A stretch of DNA of 64,000 nt from Acidobacteriota bacterium. GTDB lineage: Bacteria; Acidobacteriota; Blastocatellia; Pyrinomonadales; Pyrinomonadaceae. This document shows, piece by piece, positions 17,692-29,101 of this stretch. Location: the NCBI GenBank assembly GCA_019639155.1, contig JAHBSJ010000007.1:1-64000 (forward strand), given 5' to 3'. The translations under genes were made by a program, and so were the position numbers. Numbering within the stretch: position 1 is the first letter of the stretch; every line of letters begins with the position of its first letter. The notes under the pieces are model-generated. The model was given only the letters and a program-made list of their open reading frames with translations. It was not told the origin of the DNA and did not search any database.

Positions 17692-18834
17692 ATGATCTAT
17701 TTCGACAATAACGCATCGACGCACGTCGCCCCCGAAGCGGTCGAGGCGATGATGCCGTTTCTCTCCGGCAGCTACGGTAATCCGTCGTCGGCACACAGCC
17801 TGGGGCGCGAAGCGCGAAGTGCTGTCGAGGAAGCGCGGGCGTTGCTTGCCGGATTGTTAGGTGCCGAAAATACGGACGAAGTTGTTTTCACGTCCGGCGG
17901 AACCGAAGGCAATAACTGGGCGATACTCGGTGCAGTGGAACTCACGGGAAAGAAGAGCATCATCACGACGCGTGTAGAACACGACGCCGTCCTGAAAACA
18001 TGCCGCCGCATGGCCGCTCGCGGGTGCCAGCTGTCGCTGATCGACGTCGGCGAGGACGGCTTGCTCGACCTCGACGGCCTGCGAGCCGCGATAAACGAAG
18101 ACACCGCGCTCGTTTCGGTGATGCTGGCGAATAACGAGACCGGAATCATTCACCCTATCGCAGAGATCGCCGAAATTGTGAAGAACAATTCGGACGCACT
18201 GTTTCACGTGGACGCAGTTTCGGCGGCGGGGAAGGTTGAGCTCAACGCTGCAGCGTCGGGCGTGGACCTGATGACCGTTTCGGGGCATAAATTTTACGCC
18301 CCGAAAGGTATCGGTGCGATGTTCATACGCGGCGGCGTCGCTCTGCCGCCGTTCATCACGGGTGCGGGCCAGGAACACGGGCGGCGTGCCGGAACCGAGG
18401 CCGTTCATCAGATCGCGGCCCTCGGTGCCGCGGCGAAGCTGGTGACCGATCTTTCTGCTATGGATGCGGTCCGACAACTTCGCGACCGTTTAGAGAACGG
18501 GCTTCTCGAAACTGTTCAGAATACAAGAGTTAACGGATCCCGCGATGCGGGCCGCCGGCTGCCGAATACTTCGAGCATTTCTTTCGAGGATGCGAACGGC
18601 GAGATGCTGATGAACCTGCTCGACAAAGAAGGCATCTGCGTTTCAACGGGTTCTGCGTGCCATTCCAAAGGCGGCGGCTCCGCCGTGCTCGAAGCGATGA
18701 ACGTGCCGTTCTCGTACGCGATGGGCTCGCTTCGCCTTTCGCTCGGCCGTTACAACACCGCCGACGAGGTCGATACAGCGCTCAAAATAATTCCCGAAAT
18801 TGTTAAGAAGGTCCGTGCTTTTGCAGGTGAATGA
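17692..18834 (+). CDS. Cysteine desulfurase, NifS/IscS type
   Basis: A PLP enzyme that releases sulfur from cysteine for Fe-S clusters and tRNA thiolation. The 380-residue protein begins MIYFDNNASTHV, has the PLP lysine in TVSGHKFYAPKGIGAMF and the active Cys in STGSACHSKGGG. I chose the ATG at 17692 because the family starts at this motif; in-frame ATG 17641 would add 17 residues. No IscU or IscR partner is adjacent. Confidence 0.88.
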   Translation: MIYFDNNASTHVAPEAVEAMMPFLSGSYGNPSSAHSLGREARSAVEEARALLAGLLGAENTDEVVFTSGGTEGNNWAILGAVELTGKKSIITTRVEHDAVLKTCRRMAARGCQLSLIDVGEDGLLDLDGLRAAINEDTALVSVMLANNETGIIHPIAEIAEIVKNNSDALFHVDAVSAAGKVELNAAASGVDLMTVSGHKFYAPKGIGAMFIRGGVALPPFITGAGQEHGRRAGTEAVHQIAALGAAAKLVTDLSAMDAVRQLRDRLENGLLETVQNTRVNGSRDAGRRLPNTSSISFEDANGEMLMNLLDKEGICVSTGSACHSKGGGSAVLEAMNVPFSYAMGSLRLSLGRYNTADEVDTALKIIPEIVKKVRAFAGE

Positions 18835-18837
18835 AAT

Positions 18838-21800
18838 TCACGCCGCTTTGCTGATGCCGTAGCGGGTGAGTTTCAGGTACAGGCCGCGGCGAGTGAGGCC
18901 GAGTTCGCCGGCGACGCGAGAGATGTTCCAGTTGTGGCGTGCGAGCGACGAGCGGATGAGCTGCATCTCGAGGTCCGAGACCGCTTCTTCCAACGTGCCG
19001 CCGGCAGAGATATTTGCGAAGGGCGAGAAAGTGCCTTCATACGAGGCGATCGGTTCATGGGTGGATTCGCCGCCGAATGCCTGCAGCGGCTTGCCCGTTG
19101 GCTTCAGTTCGGGCGAAATGTGAGCGGGCGTGATCACCTCACCGTCCTCGGCCCGGGCGACGAAACGCTGCACCTCGTTCTGCAGTTGCCGGACGTTCCC
19201 TTCCCAATTGCACACCATCAGCATATCTATTGCCTGCGGCGTGACGGTGATGTCGTGTTTTCCGAACCGGTCCGAATAGTGATTGACGTAATAATTCACT
19301 ATCGGCGGTATTTCGGCCCGGCGCTCGCGCAGCGGCGGCACGCGGAGACGGATGACGTTCAGCCGATAGAAAAGATCCTCGCGAAAAGTGCCGGCGGCGA
19401 CCTTTTCTTCGAGCGGCATATTCGTCGCGGCGATGATGCGGACGTCCACCTTGATAGGCGATTTTTCCCCGAGCGGCTGTATCTCGCCTTCCTGCAGGAA
19501 CCGTAAAAGTTTCGGCTGAATGTCCAGCGGCAGGTCGCCGACCTCGTCAAGGAAAAGCGTGCCGCCGTCGGCTGAACGAATAAGTCCGGGCGAATCCTGC
19601 ACCGCGCCGGTGAATGACCCTTTTCGATAACCGAAAAGCGTCGCTTCGGCCATTTCTTTCTGTACGAGTGTGCAGTTGAATGGAATGAACGCCTCGTCCT
19701 TGCGGTTCGACAGTTTGTGTATTGCACGCGAAACGAGCTCTTTACCCGTGCCGGATTCGCCGGTTACGAGAACGGTGACGTCGGACGATCGTATCTTGTA
19801 AACCTCTTCAACGAGAGCCGTCATCGCCGGCGATGAGTGGATAAAGCCGGGCATCAGGCTGTTCGATGTGTACGGGCTGACCTCTGAACCTTGGGCCGAG
19901 CGGCGGCTGCCATCGCGAAGGGCGATCACGTCCATACCTAATTCGACCACACGCAGCAGCGGATCGAGCGAGGTGCCGTCTGCCAATTCCGCACCGGCTC
20001 GCGGAGACAATATCAAAACTGCCGGCGGCGAAGATGTCCCGCGCAGCCGCATGATCGCGACATTCTTCGAGCGTCCGAATGCCTTGTCGTCATCGGGGCC
20101 GGCTGTGTTCAGTTTGTTCACTAATTCGTTGCTCTCGACAGGTGACAGCCCATGCGTGATGAATGGATAAAGCCGTTTTTGGTCATTTTCCTGAGCAATA
20201 ATGATCTTTTTCGCGTTGCTGTCCTGCTGCAGTACGGCCACAAGTTCGCGAAAGAGGAGCTCTCGCGACGCTGTCGCTTCGGCGAGCCGCACCGTCAAAA
20301 GCTGGGAAACGACCGAATTTGCACGGCCTTCGCGGCGGGGCGTTTCGGCGGTGTCGGCGATCTCGGTCAGGCGCTTTTCCGACGCCGTAACGAACTCTTT
20401 GATGCCAAGCTTCTTGAATATACCGATAGCAGATTCCAAATGCCGGCGGGCACGGACATAGTTGCGCCCATCTATGCTCGACCCGAGAAGCGAATGCATC
20501 AGGCCGGTGTGATATAGGTCCTGGGCGGTTTCGAATATGGTCAGCCCTCTGCTGAAATGATGAATCGCCAGTTCCAGGTCGTTATGTTCCGCGGCAAGCA
20601 TGCCGCGAATTCGCTGGATATTGCCAAGAACAAAGAAATCCGCATCGGGAGCGTTGTCTTCGACCGAGCGCAAGGCGTCCTCGCAGGCTTCCCTGTCGCC
20701 CGACAGCAAATGAGCCTCGGCAAGGACGAGCCAGGCCATGTTTGCGTAGTGTTTGTCGCCGACCCCGGCTGACAGCGCTATCGCCTCGTTAGCCTTACTG
20801 ATCGCTTTGTCGAGTTTGTCCTGAGCAAGATAGAGCCGAGCGAGGTTTCGCAGTGACTGCAGCCGGTACCATTGGTGTTTGTGTTCTTCGGCGAGCTCTA
20901 CGGCCCTATTCAAGTTCTTTTCGGCGGTCTTCAGTTCGCCGCGAAGTATATTAAGCTCACCGAGGGAATCATAAATTCCCGCGACGTGAGCCGAGCCTTC
21001 CTTTTCCGCGATCTCAAGTGAACGCAGTATCATCTGTTCGGCCTTTTCCCATTCGCCGATCAAAAACAGATTGATGCCCAGATTGTTGTAGGCGATGACG
21101 CTGTTTAGCGCGTGTTCGGTGCGGTCGAAGAATTCGATCGAGCGTTCGAGGCAGGCGACACCGTCCTTCGGCCGGCGTAGGAACCAATATGCGCCGGACA
21201 TATCGGTGTAAAGTTTCCCAAGCATGAACGGAGCCGAGTTGTTGCCGATGATGTCGATACCGAGTTGGAAATTCTCGACTGCTTTTTCGCTGTTGCCTTC
21301 CTGATGGTGGCTGTTCGCGATCTCTCGATATGCCTCAGCCATACCCAGCCAGTTGCCGTCAGCGCGGAAATGATCCAGAGCTCTTTCCGCATGGTCGCGG
21401 CAGATCGGGAATTCGTTGAGCTTGCGGTAAACGCGAGCAAGGGCAATGTCGATGGTGCCGAGCAGATGTTTCAGCTCAGGATCTTCGGATCGATGGCGGG
21501 CGTCTTTGAGAAGCGTGGCCGCTTTTGGCTGATCGCCGGTGTTGTTGTAGGCGATGGCAAGCTGGACAGTTACCTTTATTTGCGTTTCGGGAGCCAGTTC
21601 AGCGAGCTTTTCAGCGTCCTCGTATGGAAGGATCGTTTCGAGCGATTGCTTGTAACGCCCGGTCGTCTCAAGCGTAAAGCTGAGCAGGCGGTGCAGATTT
21701 GCAAGGTCATCGGGCGAATGCACGTCCTTGGACAAAGCGTCCCGCAGCATTTTTTCAGCGGCGCCCGAAAGCCCTTCGCGGAGCTTTTGCCCGACGTTGC

Positions 21801-21885
21801 GAAACAGAGCGTCGATGTTTGCGGCGGGGAACGCTGCCGCACCTTTTGCAGATGCTGCGGGCCCCTTTGCCTTGCTTATTGCCAT
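18838..21885 (-). CDS. Sigma-54-dependent activator with large TPR sensor domain
   Basis: A 1015-residue regulator. TPR-like helical repeats fill residues 25-510, a GAF-like region lies near 540-650, then comes the AAA+ domain: Walker A GESGTGKE 709-716, the sigma-54 contact loop GSFTGA 756-761 (usually GAFTGA), and Walker B GGTLFLDEVG 774-783. The Fis-type helix-turn-helix is at the C-terminus (NISRVAGELGLTRRGLYLKL). It has no receiver domain, so the signal is probably protein binding to the TPRs. It converges on the desulfurase gene with 3 bp between them. Confidence 0.9.
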   Translation of the reverse strand: MAISKAKGPAASAKGAAAFPAANIDALFRNVGQKLREGLSGAAEKMLRDALSKDVHSPDDLANLHRLLSFTLETTGRYKQSLETILPYEDAEKLAELAPETQIKVTVQLAIAYNNTGDQPKAATLLKDARHRSEDPELKHLLGTIDIALARVYRKLNEFPICRDHAERALDHFRADGNWLGMAEAYREIANSHHQEGNSEKAVENFQLGIDIIGNNSAPFMLGKLYTDMSGAYWFLRRPKDGVACLERSIEFFDRTEHALNSVIAYNNLGINLFLIGEWEKAEQMILRSLEIAEKEGSAHVAGIYDSLGELNILRGELKTAEKNLNRAVELAEEHKHQWYRLQSLRNLARLYLAQDKLDKAISKANEAIALSAGVGDKHYANMAWLVLAEAHLLSGDREACEDALRSVEDNAPDADFFVLGNIQRIRGMLAAEHNDLELAIHHFSRGLTIFETAQDLYHTGLMHSLLGSSIDGRNYVRARRHLESAIGIFKKLGIKEFVTASEKRLTEIADTAETPRREGRANSVVSQLLTVRLAEATASRELLFRELVAVLQQDSNAKKIIIAQENDQKRLYPFITHGLSPVESNELVNKLNTAGPDDDKAFGRSKNVAIMRLRGTSSPPAVLILSPRAGAELADGTSLDPLLRVVELGMDVIALRDGSRRSAQGSEVSPYTSNSLMPGFIHSSPAMTALVEEVYKIRSSDVTVLVTGESGTGKELVSRAIHKLSNRKDEAFIPFNCTLVQKEMAEATLFGYRKGSFTGAVQDSPGLIRSADGGTLFLDEVGDLPLDIQPKLLRFLQEGEIQPLGEKSPIKVDVRIIAATNMPLEEKVAAGTFREDLFYRLNVIRLRVPPLRERRAEIPPIVNYYVNHYSDRFGKHDITVTPQAIDMLMVCNWEGNVRQLQNEVQRFVARAEDGEVITPAHISPELKPTGKPLQAFGGESTHEPIASYEGTFSPFANISAGGTLEEAVSDLEMQLIRSSLARHNWNISRVAGELGLTRRGLYLKLTRYGISKAA

Positions 21886-22009
21886 TACGACTGCACCAAA
21901 AAAAGGTGTAATTCGCTGAAAAATTCAGTTTTCAGCCCGCCAAGATCGATAAAATTGAATACTAAGTAAACAGCGCAGTTGAAATGTAGCAAATCACGCC
22001 CGCGAAGTC

Positions 22010-22015
22010 TATAAT
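22010..22015 (+). promoter_or_regulatory. Candidate -10 element of clpS
   Basis: A perfect TATAAT ends eight bases before the GTG start of clpS, which would place the transcription start on or next to the start codon. No convincing -35 is seen at the right distance. Confidence 0.4.
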
Positions 22016-22022
22016 TTTTTTC

Positions 22023-22343
22023 GTGCCCGAATGGACAGACAGCGAAGAAGGCGGCGTCGGCGTGTTGCCGGAAAAAAAGACGCGCCTCGAAAAGCCCAAG
22101 CTCTATAAGGTGCTGCTGCATAACGACGATTTCACTACGATGGATTTCGTCGTATTCATCCTGCAATACGTCTTCAAACGATCCGAGGCCGAGGCCGTGA
22201 CTATAATGCTGAGCGTCCACAACAGCGGCGTCGGCATCGCCGGAGTTTATCCCTTCGAGATCGCGAACGAAAAATCGCAAAAAGCCATCAACCTCGCCCG
22301 CGCCCGCGAATATCCTCTGTTGTGTACGGTTGAAGAAGAATAG
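22023..22343 (+). CDS. clpS: ATP-dependent Clp protease adaptor ClpS
   Basis: ClpS delivers N-degron substrates to ClpAP. The 106-residue protein has the core LYKVLLHNDDFTTMDFVVFIL, with the Asn-Asp-Asp that binds the N-terminal amine, and the HNSGVGIAGVYPFEIA segment with the family's H-x-x-G. The start is GTG 22023 with no Shine-Dalgarno; a TATAAT just upstream suggests a leaderless message. ClpA is not in the window. Confidence 0.88.
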   Translation: MPEWTDSEEGGVGVLPEKKTRLEKPKLYKVLLHNDDFTTMDFVVFILQYVFKRSEAEAVTIMLSVHNSGVGIAGVYPFEIANEKSQKAINLARAREYPLLCTVEEE

Positions 22344-22404
22344 AGTTGTGATATCTTAATGTGAGAATTATGCGGAGGCCATCGCCCATTATAATCGAAA
22401 TTTT

Positions 22405-22488
22405 AGGGACACCGTTCGGCGGCTGCTGAACGGCGAAAAAGCGTGATTCGCTGAGGTCCCAAGCTTGAAAGCGAGCTTGGGGCTTTTT
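22405..22488 (+). ncRNA. Candidate structured leader RNA with terminator, upstream of ileS
   Basis: The segment can fold as a three-way junction: P1 GGGAC (22406-22410) with GTCCC (22456-22460), P2 CCGTTC (22412-22417) with GAACGG (22428-22433), and P3 AGCG (22440-22443) with CGCT (22449-22452). An intrinsic terminator follows at once and shares CCC with the P1 3-prime strand, so the two folds compete. A TATAAT lies at 22390-22395. This could be a riboswitch-like attenuator or a small RNA with its own promoter. I match it to no known family. Confidence 0.5.
22458..22488 (+). terminator. Rho-independent terminator upstream of ileS
   Basis: CCCAAGCT, an eight-base loop, AGCTTGGG (perfect 8-bp stem), then GC and five T. 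It lies 112 bp before the ileS start, so it either ends the clpS message or conditionally attenuates ileS. Confidence 0.75.
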
Positions 22489-22523
22489 GTTTGAGTGACA
22501 CGCGGTTTTAGATATTTAACTTA

Positions 22524-22589
22524 AACCACCCGGTTCTGGCACAAAAGACGTGCCAGTGTTGCCGCGAACGGCAACCGCCGCAGGTGGTT
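22524..22589 (+). ncRNA. Candidate second three-way-junction element in the ileS leader
   Basis: Three perfect helices nest: AACCACC (22524-22530) with GGTGGTT (22583-22589), CTGGCAC (22536-22542) with GTGCCAG (22550-22556), and GTTGCC (22558-22563) with GGCAAC (22570-22575). The structure ends 11 bases before the ileS ATG at 22601, so it could mask the ribosome-binding region. No T-box signature (AGGGTGGNACCGCG) is seen. Confidence 0.45.
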
Positions 22590-22600
22590 CTGACAGTGTG

Positions 22601-25545
<2,945 letters not shown>

Positions 25546-25549
<4 letters not shown>

Positions 25550-25980
25550 GAACAAAAAACGCGATCCTGGCCTTTTCTGTTTTTATGTTTGGGGCACTTT
25601 TGGGCGACGTTTCGGCGCAAGCCGTGCGAACGCCGGAGCCGAATTCGCCCGAGCGAAAAGCGATCCTCGAGGCTCTGCGTGTGCCGGTCGAACGCGATCT
25701 AAAGCAAAAGATAGTTTTCGTGGTCGATCAATTCAACATCTCTGGAAATTGGGCTTGGGTGAGCGGACGCCCGACGCAGCCGGACGGCTCGCGGCCCGAT
25801 CTGAGCCGCACGGCGTGGGCAGATGCCGAGGACCTATTCGACGATAATTTCTTTGGACTGTTGAGAAAGACCGGCGGCAAATGGCGAGTCGTCAAACACG
25901 CTCTCGGCTGCACGGATGTCTGCTATCTCGATTGGCCGACGAAATACAAAGCTCCGAAACGGATCTTTCCCTTCGGCTGA
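25546..25980 (+). CDS. Small secreted protein of unknown function (paralogue 1)
   Basis: A 144-residue protein with a signal peptide cut near DVSAQ. I do not recognise the family, but it is clearly paralogous to the next gene. Shared blocks: [27 protein letters not shown]-x2-[23 protein letters not shown] and [10 protein letters not shown]. Two conserved cysteines (GCTDVC) could form a disulfide. It starts in an ATGA overlap with the ileS stop, implying cotranscription with ileS. Confidence 0.75.
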
Positions 25981-26023
25981 TCGACCGCAGTTTTGGGACG
26001 GCGCAATACGGAGGAACTGGAAT

Positions 26024-26461
26024 ATGCGAAAAGGTATAATTACAGCATTTTTGGTCTTGTTGGCGGCAGCGGCGGCCGATGTCTCGGCACAGCGGGTTTA
26101 TACGCCTGAAAAAGGCTCGGCCGAGCGCAAGGCAATTTTGGACGCGCTCCGCGTTCCTGTCGAACGCGATCTTAAACAAAAGATAGTTTTCAATACAGAG
26201 CATTTCAATGTTCAGGGCAACTGGGCGTTCCTCGGCGGCGATCCGCAATCGCCGACGGGCGGCAAACCGAATTACCGAGGCACGCGATATTGGGAAGCTG
26301 TTCGTGCGGATATGTTCGACAACAACTTTTTCGCCATCCTGCGAAAAAGCGGCGGCCGCTGGCGTGTCGTTACCTATGCGATCGGCTGTACCGACGTCTG
26401 TTATGCCGACTGGTGGCGGCGGCATCGAGCGCCAAAGGCGATATTCCCCTATACTGAGTAA
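26024..26461 (+). CDS. Small secreted protein of unknown function (paralogue 2)
   Basis: A 145-residue tandem paralogue of the preceding gene with the same layout: signal peptide ending near [65 protein letters not shown] strong GGAGG lies eight bases before the ATG. The function is unknown; its position before lspA suggests envelope expression only by association. Confidence 0.75.
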   Translation: MRKGIITAFLVLLAAAAADVSAQRVYTPEKGSAERKAILDALRVPVERDLKQKIVFNTEHFNVQGNWAFLGGDPQSPTGGKPNYRGTRYWEAVRADMFDNNFFAILRKSGGRWRVVTYAIGCTDVCYADWWRRHRAPKAIFPYTE

Positions 26462-26943
26462 ACTTGTGACCGGACGCGATATTTTGTGGAAACTCGGCTA
26501 CCTCGTCATCACCGGCGGGGTTTTTATGATCGACCAGACGACGAAGGCGTGGGCAGTGAAACGCCTGCGTTTTGACGGCGATATTACGGTCATTCCCGGC
26601 CTGCTGAATTTTGCATACGCCACCAATACGGGCGTGGCGTTCTCAATGCTTGACGGCCACGGCGACGCAGGCCGCTGGGGTCTGTCTGCGGTCGCATTGG
26701 TGGCCGGTGTTTTGGTCCTGTATTTCTTTTGGCGGACGCCGCGAACGGACGACCGCGTGCTCGGAGCTCTCGCTCTGCTGCTTGCGGGCATCGCGGGCAA
26801 CGTTACCGACCGCATTCGCCTCGGCTTTGTCGTCGATTTCATCGACGTTCAATTCGGCTCGTGGCATTATCCGACGTTCAACGTCGCAGACATGGCGATA
26901 GTGATCGGAGCGGGACTGCTGATCGTTGATATGTTTCTCTCTA

Positions 26944-27097
<154 letters not shown>

Positions 27098-27135
27098 GGC
27101 AGCAAGCATGAAGATGTCAGCGTATAGTTGAGATT

Positions 27136-27492
27136 ATGTTCGCGAAAAGCTTTGAGGATCTGGATGTTTGGAAGAAGGCTCATGCATTTGTGTTGGAGGT
27201 CTATCGATTGACCGAAGAATTCCCTAAGCACGAGCTTTACGGACTTACATCTCAGCTTCGCCGTGCGGCAGTTTCGATCCCGGCAAATATTGCAGAGGGC
27301 TTTGGGAAACCAACAAAGCCGGACAAATTGAAGTTTTACGGAGTGTCGCAAGGTTCTATCGAGGAGTGTCGGTATTATCTGCGTTTATCGCGTGACCTTG
27401 GCTATGGTGATACTTCGGAGTTAAAAGAAATTCTCGAAGAGGTAAGTAAGATGCTTGTAAGTTATTCCCGGCGGATACGATCTGACCAGTGA
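27136..27492 (+). CDS. Four-helix-bundle protein, S23/IVP family
   Basis: A 118-residue protein matching the family first seen in intervening sequences of 23S rRNA genes and related to the Avd protein of retroelements: FEDLDVWKKAHAFVLEVYRLT, FPKHELYGLTSQLRRAAVSIPANIAEGF, GSIEECRYYLRLSRDLGY. Members form oligomeric helical bundles that may bind nucleic acid; the function outside rRNA is not established. Here the gene is tightly boxed by inverted heptad arrays and sits between lspA and lgt, as if inserted into a lipoprotein-maturation operon. Confidence 0.85.
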   Translation: MFAKSFEDLDVWKKAHAFVLEVYRLTEEFPKHELYGLTSQLRRAAVSIPANIAEGFGKPTKPDKLKFYGVSQGSIEECRYYLRLSRDLGYGDTSELKEILEEVSKMLVSYSRRIRSDQ

Positions 27493-27495
27493 TCT

Positions 27496-27565
27496 GTCTT
27501 CCGGCTTCTGACTTCTTGCTTCTGGCTTCTGGTTTCTGGCTTCTGGTTTCTGGCTTCTGACTTCT
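27496..27565 (-). repeat. Array of 10 inverted heptads, right of the four-helix-bundle gene
   Basis: Ten 7-bp units (GTCTTCC, GGCTTCT, GACTTCT, GGTTTCT and relatives) in phase; read on the minus strand they are the AGAAGTC/AGAAGCC type. The array starts four bases after the preceding stop and ends seven bases before the lgt ATG. Confidence 0.9.
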
Positions 27566-27572
27566 AATACAC

Positions 27573-28367
27573 ATGTACCCCGAACTTTTCCGCATTGGCG
27601 ATTTTCCCGTGACCAGCTATGGCGTTTGGCTGGCGGTTGGTATGTTGGTCGCGCTGTTTGCGGCATCGCGGCTGGCTGAGCGCGACGGGATCTCACGTGA
27701 CCGCGTTTACGACCTCGGGCTTTGGACGCTGCTCGGCGGCCTGCTCGGGTCAAAGGTGCTGATGTTCTTTGTCGAGGACAACATCAACATCTTTTCGCTG
27801 GATTTCCTGCGTTCGGGCGGCGTTTATTACGGCGGGCTGATCGGCGGTTTTCTTGCCGTTGCGATACTTGTGCCGTATTACAAGCTGCCTTTCTGGAAGG
27901 TGGCGGACGCCTTTGCTCCCGCGGTAGCACTGGGACAGGCTTTCGGCCGGCAGGGCTGTTTCGCGGCGGGCTGCTGTTGGGGAAAACCGACGACGAATTG
28001 GTGGGGCGTGCATTTTTCCGAACTCGGCCATGAATATACTGGCGTTCCGATCGCAGACGGCGTGCATCTGCATCCGACGCAGCTTATCGAATCGTTTACG
28101 ATGTTCGGCGTGTTCTGGCTGCTCGTCTGGCTGCACAAACGCAAGCGTTTCGACGGCCAGATACTGATACTTTACGGCATCATTTACGCGATATTCCGCT
28201 TTTTGATCGAATTCCTCCGCGACGATCCTCAGCGGGGCGACCTTTTCGGCACATCGGCGATGACGGGCCTGTCGCCGTCGCAGCTGATCAGCCTGCTGGT
28301 GGCCGCGGCGTCGATAGTATTCTTGGTGCTCCGCCTGCGGAGCGGTAAAGCCGCTGACGCGGGCTGA
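27573..28367 (+). CDS. lgt: Prolipoprotein diacylglyceryl transferase Lgt
   Basis: Transfers diacylglycerol from phosphatidylglycerol to the lipobox cysteine, the first step of lipoprotein maturation (LspA acts next). The 264-residue protein has about seven membrane helices, the H-less N-terminal signature SYGVWLAVGML, the GGVYYGGLIGGF region, and GRQGCFAAGCCWGKPT with the essential Arg in the GRxGCF motif. The ATG has no Shine-Dalgarno because the heptad array runs up to it, so expression may depend on the upstream message. Confidence 0.92.
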   Translation: MYPELFRIGDFPVTSYGVWLAVGMLVALFAASRLAERDGISRDRVYDLGLWTLLGGLLGSKVLMFFVEDNINIFSLDFLRSGGVYYGGLIGGFLAVAILVPYYKLPFWKVADAFAPAVALGQAFGRQGCFAAGCCWGKPTTNWWGVHFSELGHEYTGVPIADGVHLHPTQLIESFTMFGVFWLLVWLHKRKRFDGQILILYGIIYAIFRFLIEFLRDDPQRGDLFGTSAMTGLSPSQLISLLVAAASIVFLVLRLRSGKAADAG

Positions 28368-28403
28368 ACACGAAATTTGTACTTACTTTATGGGGGAGAC
28401 TTT

Positions 28404-29087
28404 ATGAGGCGCACAATTTTCTTAATAGGCATTTTCTTTTTGGGTAGTGTTTTGACCGCACCCGCTCAAGAAACGGGCGAACTAGCATTGAAAAGGTATT
28501 TTGAGGGCAGGAAGGTTGTCGTAAAGATCGATATGCCCGGCACCAGAAGCGGGGTCGATCTGCATCCCGACGATCCGAAAAAGACGTTCGATTTCAATAA
28601 ACATCTCAGGCGGCTGCGTGATTTCGGGACCTCGATCCCGAACGGAGCCGAAACGATGATCACCAAGATCGAGTTTGACGGCAAAACGATCGAGGTGCAT
28701 CTGGACGGCGGCGGCTTCGGCAATTCTGCCGACCTGAATCGCGTCGGCCCTGAGCCGCAAAGGCCGGTTGATCTGCCGAAAACCCAGCGGGAGCTCGACC
28801 TGGAAAAGCAGATCACGACCGAAACCGACAGGCGCAAGCTGGCCTATTTGCGTGATGAGCTGGAGTATGAACGCAGACGCCGAAAAGAGGCCGACCGCCG
28901 GCAACGCGAAGAATACGAGGACCGCGTTCGCGAGAGGAACGAAAGGCTTGAATACGAACGCTCGATCAGGGGCTCGCGATTCAATTTGGTTTACAAAAAC
29001 AGGTCGATCCCTAAAACCCTCGCACCGCAGGACATAATGAATGCGCTTGAGCGATATGTAGACTTTTCCGCCACGCAGATGCCCTAG
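28404..29087 (+). CDS. Secreted hypothetical protein with charged helical region
   Basis: A 227-residue protein with a signal peptide ending near APAQ, a beta-rich N-terminal half (KVVVKIDMPGTRSGVDLHP, KIEFDGKTIEVHLDGGGFG) and a long Glu/Arg-rich probable coiled coil (about 130-195). No known family recognised. A GGGGGAG lies seven bases before the ATG at 28404; the TATGGGGGA-A/G context resembles that of the serine hydrolase at 8261. Confidence 0.7.
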   Translation: MRRTIFLIGIFFLGSVLTAPAQETGELALKRYFEGRKVVVKIDMPGTRSGVDLHPDDPKKTFDFNKHLRRLRDFGTSIPNGAETMITKIEFDGKTIEVHLDGGGFGNSADLNRVGPEPQRPVDLPKTQRELDLEKQITTETDRRKLAYLRDELEYERRRRKEADRRQREEYEDRVRERNERLEYERSIRGSRFNLVYKNRSIPKTLAPQDIMNALERYVDFSATQMP

Positions 29088-29101
29088 TCAATTGGAGTCA
29101 A

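Noticed and set aside
22524-22589. Purine-type riboswitch, because of its three-helix shape with 7-bp arms
   Set aside because: The junction strand between the second and third helix is a single base and the conserved junction residues are missing.
22344-22600. T-box riboswitch for ileS
   Set aside because: The diagnostic AGGGTGGNACCGCG and a stem I specifier loop are not found; GGTGGTT at 22583 is explained by simple pairing with 22524.
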